Origin: Ornithomonoglobus_A sp034090805
Lineage (GTDB): Bacteria; Bacillota; Clostridia; UBA1381
Reading direction: 5' to 3'
Length of the DNA stretch: 10,302 bases
Assembly: GCA_034090805.1 (NCBI GenBank)
Contig: JAXDRV010000110.1
Span: 1 to 10,302 of the forward strand
Of the stretch, positions 5,173 through 10,302 are shown piece by piece; positions within the stretch are counted from its first letter, which is position 1; each line of letters begins with the position of its first letter. Position numbers and translations under genes: made by a program. The notes under the pieces were generated by a model. The model worked only from the letters and a program-made list of their open reading frames with translations. It made no database searches and was not told the origin of the DNA.

Positions 5173-6716
5173 TTATGAAAAAAACAGCAGCAGTTACTGC
5201 GGCACTGCTTTCATTTACGTTTTGTGCGCATTCATTTGCGGAGGGAACGTTTCTTTGTATGCGTGCGGACGAAAGCACCGCAATAACGGCAGACACAGAC
5301 GGCAGCCTGAAATACATAGACATGACGGCATCAAACGGCGAGGTTGTATATCCGCAGATTTCAACTGACGGCAACACCTACCTTCCCTTTCGCTACGTCT
5401 GCGAAATGGCAGGCTTAAAGGACGCAGCCGGAATTGCCGGCGAGTTGCCCGACGGATATTTCCGATATTGGGGAGCAGATCCGTCCGTCCCCGGCGACAC
5501 TCAGAAAATAGAAATACGCTGCGGCGGCAATTACTACTGCCATGACGTCGGAAAAAGCTTTACATACGAGGTAAAGCCGGGTGACGTGCGAACCGTCAGC
5601 ATTTACAATATTCGAGGCAGCCTGTACTTCCCCATGACGTACATGGCGAAAATAACAAATTCAAAAGCCGTCTGGAACGGGAACAGCGGGCGCATCATGT
5701 ACATCAGCAATTCACTGAACAGCTCGGATTTTATAGATGAAAGAAACGACCTGCGCCGTGACAAGGAGCTTAACCTCGGTTTTGATTATTTCTCAAATAA
5801 TCTCACCGGCTCTCCCCTATACCTTAAGTCCGATGGCATTACAGTAAGCAGCCTGTCGGACGAGATTGAGGGCAATCCTTATGTAAGGAGCGTCACAAGG
5901 AGCGGAAAAACGATATATTTTGTTGACGAAAGCGGCCGTGTCTGCACAAAGCATGAGGACAGCCCTGAGGTCAACCGAATTTCCTTCAGCAATGCGGACG
6001 GTGCGGTTGACGTTTCCGCCGATACTGCAATAGTTGTACAAAACAGACTCTACGGCATTCAGGTGAGCTCTACGGGCGAAAAATACGGCAGACTGTTCGA
6101 GTGCCGTCTTGACGGTAGCGGCTTCAGATATATCACCGACAAAACCGTATACAATCTGTTTTTGAGAAAATACGGCGGCAATCTGTATCTTTACTACTGC
6201 GATGCGGCAACAAAATCTGATTTATACATGACAGAGCTGAAAACCATGGACGAATATAAAATCGAGATAACCGATTTCAGCCGAAATAATCTTCTCTCCA
6301 ATATAGACCGTCTTGCGGTCGGAGAAAAGACGGTTGCGTATATTGACGGCTCTGAGCGTCTGCACGTTATAGACCTCGGCGATAATCTTGAAGAATACGA
6401 AATTATACGTACAGATGTAAATACCATATTCGCACAGGGCGAAGACGGCGAGCCTCTCAATAACATAACATCTATGAATTACGATCATATAAACGGCGTT
6501 TTATATGTAACGCAGGTTGACTACACCGGCAAAACGTATTACTATACGAAATCTCTCGGAAAATTCAGACGGCTTGAAAGAAGTCCGCACCCTGTAACCC
6601 GGCTTGCTCTTTTCAGCGACGTCAACTACAATGACATATGCGCAAAAATCGTGAACGGCAAGCCGCAGGTGGATTATGTGCGGTTTTCCGACGGTGCGGT
6701 CGAATTTGTAAATTAA
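5163..6716 (+). CDS. Exported protein: stalk-like domain plus beta-propeller-like repeats
   Basis: A 517-residue protein with an N-terminal signal peptide (KKTAAVTAALLSFTFCAHSFA, ending about residue 26), so it is secreted or cell-wall associated. Residues about 45-182 resemble the copper-amine-oxidase N-terminal 'stalk' domain common in Firmicutes surface proteins: NTYLPFRYVCEMAG (71-84), then YFPMTYMAKI and WNGNSGRIMYI (171-181). This domain has no oxidase activity. Residues about 200-510 are beta-rich with recurring blade-like units, for example GRLFECRLDGSGFRYITD followed by GGNLYLYY, as in DUF5050-type propellers. The start is ambiguous: the SD is 3 nt from ATG 5163 and 15 nt from ATG 5175, and the latter gives the more typical MKKTAA beginning. 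It is followed after 13 nt by a deacetylase gene, suggesting an envelope-polysaccharide or binding role. No catalytic residues are recognised. Confidence 0.82.
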   Translation: MVIIMKKTAAVTAALLSFTFCAHSFAEGTFLCMRADESTAITADTDGSLKYIDMTASNGEVVYPQISTDGNTYLPFRYVCEMAGLKDAAGIAGELPDGYFRYWGADPSVPGDTQKIEIRCGGNYYCHDVGKSFTYEVKPGDVRTVSIYNIRGSLYFPMTYMAKITNSKAVWNGNSGRIMYISNSLNSSDFIDERNDLRRDKELNLGFDYFSNNLTGSPLYLKSDGITVSSLSDEIEGNPYVRSVTRSGKTIYFVDESGRVCTKHEDSPEVNRISFSNADGAVDVSADTAIVVQNRLYGIQVSSTGEKYGRLFECRLDGSGFRYITDKTVYNLFLRKYGGNLYLYYCDAATKSDLYMTELKTMDEYKIEITDFSRNNLLSNIDRLAVGEKTVAYIDGSERLHVIDLGDNLEEYEIIRTDVNTIFAQGEDGEPLNNITSMNYDHINGVLYVTQVDYTGKTYYYTKSLGKFRRLERSPHPVTRLALFSDVNYNDICAKIVNGKPQVDYVRFSDGAVEFVN

Positions 6717-6729
6717 GGAGGACACAGTC

Positions 6730-7491
6730 TTGAAAAAAACAGCGGCAATTTTAATTATGCTTTTTTCTATGCTTTTACCCTCGACTGCATTTGCATCGGG
6801 AGTAAACATAGGCGTTATCTGCTATCACAGCATAAGCGACAACCCACTCAAATATTCTCAGTACTGCATAAGTGCCGAGGAATTTGAGGAGGACGTGAGA
6901 TATTTTTCGGAAAACGGCTATACGTTTTTAAAGCCGTGCGAGATGTGGTATGCTGATGAAAATAACAAAAACATCGTACTCACCTCGGACGACGGCTACG
7001 AGGATTTTTACGAGTGTGTGTTCCCCATTCTCAAAAAGTACAACGCCAAGGCGGCAGTGTATATCATCGCCTCAAGGATAGATAAGCACGGATACTTAAA
7101 ATCATGGCAGATCAAGGAAATGGACGAATCGGGACTTGTTGAAATAGGAAATCACACTACCATCATGCACCGCCGTCCAAACAGCACCTTGAGCGGATAT
7201 TACAATGATGATAAAATGCTTACCGAATTTATAGAGGATGTTAAGGATTGCAGTGCCAAAATTTATACCATACTCGGTCATGGTACAGAGAGCTTCTCCT
7301 ATCCCTACGGAATATATACCGACAGGCTTGAACACACCATAAGAACAAATCTCGGATACACAACGACCTTCAGCACGGATTACGGCATTGTGAAAAATCG
7401 TGAGGATATTCTTAAGCCAATGAAAAGAATATACAGAATACACGGTGACTCGCCGCAGCTTATTGAGGAGCATATAAACAAGCTGAAGTAA
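6730..7491 (+). CDS. Secreted polysaccharide deacetylase (NodB-type)
   Basis: A 253-residue protein with a signal peptide (MKKTAAILIMLFSMLLPSTAFA, cleavage about residue 22) and one NodB/CE4 domain. Visible elements are GVICYHSIS (28-36), the metal motif TSDDG (85-89, usually TFDDG), the second metal motif NHTTIMH (141-147, His142 and His147), and SYPYGIY (190-196) of motif 3. Such enzymes remove N- or O-acetyl groups from cell-wall or exopolysaccharide. The actual substrate is unknown. The start is the TTG at 6730, chosen because AAGGAGGA (6715-6722) lies exactly 7 nt upstream and the signal peptide begins there. The SD overlaps the stop of the preceding gene, so the two are surely cotranscribed. 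Both proteins begin with the same MKKTAA. The canonical HxxxH appears here as HxxxxH, a variant known in related Firmicutes proteins. Confidence 0.9.
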   Translation: MKKTAAILIMLFSMLLPSTAFASGVNIGVICYHSISDNPLKYSQYCISAEEFEEDVRYFSENGYTFLKPCEMWYADENNKNIVLTSDDGYEDFYECVFPILKKYNAKAAVYIIASRIDKHGYLKSWQIKEMDESGLVEIGNHTTIMHRRPNSTLSGYYNDDKMLTEFIEDVKDCSAKIYTILGHGTESFSYPYGIYTDRLEHTIRTNLGYTTTFSTDYGIVKNREDILKPMKRIYRIHGDSPQLIEEHINKLK

Positions 7492-7549
7492 AATTCACAA
7501 AAATTTAATATAAAAGTTACCAAAATTTCACTCATTTATATAAAAAGTA

Positions 7550-7558
7550 TGTTATAAT
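7550..7558 (+). promoter_or_regulatory. Extended -10 promoter for the CBS-domain gene
   Basis: TGTTATAAT (TGN plus a perfect TATAAT at 7553-7558) lies in an AT-rich gap. No recognisable -35 hexamer occurs 16-18 nt upstream (7530-7535 reads ACTCAT), so recognition would rely on the extended -10. Transcription would start near 7565, about 65 nt before the preferred start codon. Confidence 0.6.
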
Positions 7559-7630
7559 AAATTCATAAGATGAAAATAACAAGCTATTTCAATATTAAAT
7601 AAAATCATGAAGGGAGCTGCAGTTATAAAA

Positions 7631-8095
7631 ATGAATGTTGCATACTTTTTAACCCCCAAATGCGAAACCGCATTTTTGTATGAGGACTATTCCCTCAGAC
7701 AGGGGCTCGAAAAGCTTAAATATCACGGCTTTTCCGCTTTGCCGGTTATTGACCGTGAGGGACATTACGTTGGGACGATTTCGGAGGGAGATTTTTTATG
7801 GTATCTTGTAAAAGGCGAATACAGAGATGTTGAGCAAATAGATGTCAGAGGTCTTGAATATACGAAAATAAAGGATGTTACCGAGATACAGAAATACCCC
7901 TCCGTGTCCGCAACGGCAAAGGTAGAGGAGCTTTTTGAGCTTGCTTTACAGCAAAACTTTGTACCCATAGTCGACGACAGAGGCTTGTTTATGGGAATAG
8001 TTACAAGACAGCGTATAATAAACTATTTTTACAGTAAAGCGGGATTTATCGGGCAGGAAGCTTACGAAAATCACAAAACAGTCAAAACAGCTTAA
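7631..8095 (+). CDS. CBS-pair domain protein, 154 aa
   Basis: A small cytoplasmic protein made almost only of two CBS motifs (a Bateman pair). CBS1, about residues 15-65, reads SLRQGLEKLKYHGFSALPVI, then GHYVGTISEGDFLWYL. CBS2, about 85-135, has the units QNFVPIVDDRGLFMGIVTRQRII. Bateman modules bind adenosine nucleotides such as AMP, ATP or c-di-AMP and act as regulatory sensors. Which ligand or partner applies here is unknown. An in-frame ATG at 7607 exists, but it has no SD and the good SD AAGGGAG (7610-7616) lies inside that extension. ATG 7631 is therefore preferred, though its 14-nt spacing is long. The gene stands alone under its own promoter. Confidence 0.88.
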   Translation: MNVAYFLTPKCETAFLYEDYSLRQGLEKLKYHGFSALPVIDREGHYVGTISEGDFLWYLVKGEYRDVEQIDVRGLEYTKIKDVTEIQKYPSVSATAKVEELFELALQQNFVPIVDDRGLFMGIVTRQRIINYFYSKAGFIGQEAYENHKTVKTA

Positions 8096-8126
8096 AATTG
8101 TCACAAAGAAATATTGCAAAATAGTA

Positions 8127-8155
8127 TTGACATTTCTAATTTTAAGTGGTATAAT
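8127..8155 (+). promoter_or_regulatory. Strong sigma-A promoter of rubrerythrin
   Basis: TTGACA (8127-8132) and TATAAT (8150-8155) are both consensus, 17 nt apart, and TGG before the -10 adds an extended -10 element. The leader runs about 55 nt to an AGGAGG (8201-8206), 8 nt before ATG. Everything points to high expression. Confidence 0.92.
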
Positions 8156-8214
8156 ATTAACAGTATAAAGTCTTATTAAAGATTTTACTAATTTATATAT
8201 AGGAGGAATTAATT

Positions 8215-8769
8215 ATGGCAAAATATGTATGTCCCGTATGCGGTTATGTTCATGAAGGAGATAATCCCCCCGAGAAATGTCCCCAGTGCGGAGTTCCGGG
8301 CGAGAAGTTCACAAAGATGGACGAGGGTGCAGCTCTCAATTTCGTATGTGAGCACGTAATCGGCGTAGGCGCAAAGGATAAGATTGAGGCTGATGTGTAT
8401 GAGGGCTTAAAGGCAAACTTTGAGGGCGAATGCACAGAGGTTGGAATGTACATCGCAATGAGCAGACAGGCTATCCGTGAGGGTTATCCTGAAATAGGTG
8501 AGTTTTACATGAGAGCAGCCCTTGAGGAAGCTGAGCACGCTGCAAAATTTGCAGAGCTTTTGGGTGAAGTTGTTACACCTTCAACAAAGAAGAATCTTGA
8601 ATTAAGATCAGAAGCTGAATGCGGAGCAACAGCAGGTAAGCTTGAGCTTGCAAAGAGAGCCAAGGAGCTCGGCTACGACGCTATCCATGATACAGTTCAT
8701 GAAATGGCAAAGGACGAAGCAAGGCACGGAAAGGGCTTTGAAGGACTTTTGAAGAGATACTTCAACTAA
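8215..8769 (+). CDS. Reverse rubrerythrin (rubredoxin domain first)
   Basis: A 184-residue non-haem iron protein that reduces hydrogen peroxide (and, in clostridial relatives, oxygen) using electrons passed through rubredoxin-type iron. Residues 1 to about 35 form the rubredoxin-like knuckle pair, CPVCGY (C6, C9) and CPQCG (C22, C25). The ferritin-like four-helix bundle follows with carboxylate/His ligands in FEGECTEVG, LEEAEHA and KDEARHG. The rubredoxin domain lies at the N-terminus, opposite to classical rubrerythrin, which is the reverse rubrerythrin arrangement known from Clostridium acetobutylicum. The length is usual for that group. It has a consensus promoter, an optimal SD and a strong terminator, so it is a single-gene, highly expressed unit. 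A PerR-type operator may exist, but none could be identified. Confidence 0.95.
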   Translation: MAKYVCPVCGYVHEGDNPPEKCPQCGVPGEKFTKMDEGAALNFVCEHVIGVGAKDKIEADVYEGLKANFEGECTEVGMYIAMSRQAIREGYPEIGEFYMRAALEEAEHAAKFAELLGEVVTPSTKKNLELRSEAECGATAGKLELAKRAKELGYDAIHDTVHEMAKDEARHGKGFEGLLKRYFN

Positions 8770-8799
8770 TCTAAACCCTTGAAATAACAACGAATTTAG

Positions 8800-8850
8800 A
8801 ACCCATTGACAATAGGTAATACCTACGGTCAATGGGTTTTTTTATTTTTT
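8800..8850 (+). terminator. Intrinsic terminator after rubrerythrin
   Basis: An 11-bp perfect stem, AACCCATTGAC (8800-8810) with GTCAATGGGTT (8828-8838), encloses a second 5-bp hairpin TAGGT/ACCTA. It is followed by a run of T residues (TTTTTTTATTTTTT). Confidence 0.93.
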
Positions 8851-9100
8851 CTTTCAAAAAAATTTTAGTGGTGTTAAATGCACATTGAAATCTCAACATT
8901 TCGTTCACTTTGGAATTCAAACTGGCAAAATCTGTCGGACACAGCCATTTTAAAAAACTAAAAAAAGGTGTCAACTGTCGACTAAGTTGCCAGTTTATTC
9001 TCTTAAACCCTTGCTACATAAGGGGTTTGAGCAATTTATACAACGCTTTATTTTACCTGTTGTGTAAAATGTGCTTTTTGAGGATTTTTGGTCGTAGGAA
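8851..9100. other. Gene-free, dyad-rich stretch
   Basis: No credible gene is present. Beyond a run of A/T, it holds three inverted repeats. AAACTGGCAA (8919-8928) matches TTGCCAGTTT (8987-8996) over 10 perfect bases spanning 78 nt. CTTAAACCCTT (9002-9012) pairs with AAGGGGTTTGAG (9020-9031) with G-U pairs. ATTTTAC (9050-9056) pairs with GTAAAAT (9064-9070). A frame of 64 codons at 8910-9104 lacks a ribosome binding site and a protein-like composition. The stretch separates core-type genes from an AT-rich accessory gene and may be the remnant end of a mobile element. Confidence 0.5.
8919..8996. repeat. 78-nt segment bounded by perfect 10-bp inverted repeats
   Basis: The termini AAACTGGCAA and TTGCCAGTTT are perfect inverted repeats. 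Inside them CTGTCG occurs next to both ends (8932-8937 and 8975-8980), together with GACAC/GTGTC. This resembles transposon termini brought close together, as in a MITE or an internally deleted insertion sequence. No transposase gene or clear target-site duplication was seen. Confidence 0.45.
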
Positions 9101-9129
9101 TTGACCAAACTATATCTTTGTGTTATAAT
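9101..9129 (+). promoter_or_regulatory. Promoter of the AT-rich accessory gene
   Basis: TTGACC (9101-9106, 5 of 6) and TATAAT (9124-9129) are 17 nt apart, with TGT giving an extended -10. Transcription would start near 9136, about 45 nt before the ATG. Confidence 0.85.
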
Positions 9130-9181
9130 AAATACATAAACTGGTAAATGTCAACTATTTTCGATAGAGGTGAATTAGAGA

Positions 9182-10192
9182 ATGAACACTAAGGAGAATT
9201 CTGTTGTTAGATTTGTGATGGATGAAACTAATATAACAGAACAAGGAAATGAAGAAACTTTAAAACAAACAGTTGAAGTAGAGATTCTCCCTCCTGTGGA
9301 TATTACAGATAAAAGAAAACTTGAAGTATATAATGGTATTTCTGAAATTGATAAAAAATTAAGTGTTATTTCCGAAAGAGTTGAGAAACTCAATTCGGAG
9401 ATAGATAGTTTGACAAATCATGCTGATGGACTGGACTATGCGGCATCTGTAATAAGTGGAATTATATCTGGAATTGTTGATAGTTTGTTTGTTGGAGAAA
9501 CGGAAATAGACAAGGATAAGATACAAGAATTATTAGAGAATAAATACCATACAGCAAATGATAGTGGATATAAGCATAAAGACGCTGATGGTCATTGGAC
9601 AAGCAGTGCTATGTATCATAGATTGGATGATTTAGCTCACCATCCTTCCATTGCTGGATTAGTAGCTTCTATTCTCGTGCGCTATTTTCACTTAGTTATT
9701 TTTATAGATGGCTCCGATGGAAAACCACATGTCTTCTTTGCTGATACGAGTAGTCCTGAGGTTACAGCATTAGAAAAGAAAGAACAAACAAAGGCATGGA
9801 TAGGTGCTATTATTGGCGGATTGTGTCTCTGGCTGTCAAATCTGGCAATAAAAAAATATGAAGAAATCAATTGTGAAGAAATGCCTGAACCTTTGAAGAA
9901 ATTAATAAAGGTTGTAGGAGCCTCACCTCTTATGCTTGAAATTCTCAAAACTGTTGATGTTTGGGTAGGTCATATGATGAGTGATGTTTCCACATCTCAA
10001 GGAATTCCAGGAATCTTTTTATCATTGTTGAAAGAAATCTCCGTGTTGCCAATAATTAGAGATACTGATTTTAGAGTTTGGGTAGATGGTCTTTATAATA
10101 AAGGAGATATGAATCTATCTGAATGGGGTGGTGTTGTGTTTGTAGCTGCAAAAAAACAATCACTGGAATTGTCAATATATGTACAGTCATAA
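9182..10192 (+). CDS. AT-rich accessory protein of unknown function, 336 aa
   Basis: I cannot name this family. The first 45 residues are polar and acidic. About 50-80 is a likely coiled coil (heptad-like ISEIDKKLSVISERVEKLNSE). A hydrophobic glycine-rich segment, AASVISGIISGIVDSLFVGE (87-106), follows. Next come YHRLDDLAHHPSIAGLVAS (145-163) leading into a hydrophobic strand, a membrane-like stretch WIGAIIGGLCLWLSNLAI (206-223), and VWVGHMMSDVSTSQGIPG (260-277) with a His-Asp pattern. From memory this order (glycine-rich IDSLFVGE, LAHHPS, GHxMSD, GIPG) recurs in uncharacterised proteins of gut Firmicutes, but that is unverified. SD AGAGGTG (9166-9172) lies 9 nt before ATG. Base composition is visibly lower in GC than its neighbours, with AT-ending codons and AGA arginines, which suggests horizontal origin. 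There is no signal peptide. Confidence 0.8.
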   Translation: MNTKENSVVRFVMDETNITEQGNEETLKQTVEVEILPPVDITDKRKLEVYNGISEIDKKLSVISERVEKLNSEIDSLTNHADGLDYAASVISGIISGIVDSLFVGETEIDKDKIQELLENKYHTANDSGYKHKDADGHWTSSAMYHRLDDLAHHPSIAGLVASILVRYFHLVIFIDGSDGKPHVFFADTSSPEVTALEKKEQTKAWIGAIIGGLCLWLSNLAIKKYEEINCEEMPEPLKKLIKVVGASPLMLEILKTVDVWVGHMMSDVSTSQGIPGIFLSLLKEISVLPIIRDTDFRVWVDGLYNKGDMNLSEWGGVVFVAAKKQSLELSIYVQS

Positions 10193-10302
10193 AATACACT
10201 AAATTTCCAATATCATATTTTTAGATTTTCTAAGCCGGAGCAAATTTAAAGTTTTGCACCGAACGTAGCACCGCGCAGCGGCTTGCTCTTGACCGTTCAA
10301 AA
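10193..10302. other. Right-edge non-coding stretch
   Basis: No gene starts here within the window. AT-rich sequence gives way at about 10231 to a GC-rich patch. The patch contains GAGCAA (10238-10243) with TTGCTC (10283-10288), GAACG with CGTTC (10261-10265 and 10294-10298), and two GCACCG copies (10256 and 10268). The shift in composition suggests the end of the imported segment or another dispersed palindromic element cut by the window edge. Confidence 0.4.

Noticed and set aside
4970..5377. A 135-codon open frame on the minus strand across the HAD end and the next leader
   Set aside because: It is antisense to two well-supported plus-strand features, has no ribosome binding site or protein-like motif, and crosses the hairpin-rich leader. 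It is most likely a shadow frame.
7607..7630. Longer start (ATG 7607) for the CBS protein
   Set aside because: There is no SD before 7607, and the AAGGGAG that serves 7631 would lie inside the coding region.
8910..9104. A 64-codon plus-strand frame in the gap after rubrerythrin
   Set aside because: It has no SD, crosses three dyads, and its product has an unlikely composition without recognisable motifs.
1..10302. CRISPR arrays, tRNA and rRNA genes
   Set aside because: No regularly spaced repeats, cloverleaf-like sequence with conserved T-arm, or rRNA signature was seen on either strand.

Overview
The window looks like a chromosomal segment from an anaerobic, low-to-moderate GC Clostridia bacterium, probably from the gut Ruminococcaceae/Oscillospiraceae range. 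The evidence is the Bacillus-type riboflavin operon order under an FMN riboswitch, a reverse-type rubrerythrin, near-consensus sigma-A promoters, AGGAGG-type ribosome binding sites, and a tiny SpoVM-like gene that points to an endospore-forming lineage. The species cannot be fixed from the sequence alone.

Layout. Positions 1-150 hold short hairpins and one copy of a dispersed repeat that carries a Shine-Dalgarno and a start codon. Next come a 58-codon Cys-rich membrane peptide gene (154-330) and a 23-codon gene resembling spoVM (364-435), closed by a strong terminator (460-501). A consensus promoter (544-572), an FMN riboswitch (586-703) and its terminator (724-753) control ribD, ribE, ribBA and ribH (756-4179). 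A HAD-family phosphatase gene follows only 13 nt after ribH. The four Rib proteins supply the known enzymes from GTP and ribulose 5-phosphate to riboflavin. The HAD protein is a good candidate for the one step they lack, the dephosphorylation between RibD and RibH.

From 5006 to 5162 there is a structured intergenic region ending in the second copy of the repeat. It leads into a two-gene unit for exported proteins: a stalk-domain plus beta-propeller-like protein (5163-6716) and a polysaccharide deacetylase (6730-7491), both suggesting cell-envelope work. Two monocistronic-looking genes follow: a CBS-pair protein (7631-8095) and reverse rubrerythrin (8215-8769). The latter has a consensus extended promoter and a strong terminator, as expected for an abundant oxidative-stress protein.

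The right end differs in character. Positions 8851-9181 contain three dyad symmetries and no gene, followed by a good promoter and a clearly AT-richer 336-codon gene of unknown function (9182-10192) that looks like accessory cargo. The last 110 bases contain no gene.

No rRNA, tRNA, CRISPR array or transposase gene was seen. The observations most worth a second look are the SD/start-codon-bearing repeat in front of two unrelated export or membrane genes, the SpoVM-like micro-gene with its Cys-rich neighbour, the HAD gene in the riboflavin operon, the riboswitch terminator that also hides the ribD ribosome binding site, and the AT-rich gene with its dyad-rich flank.
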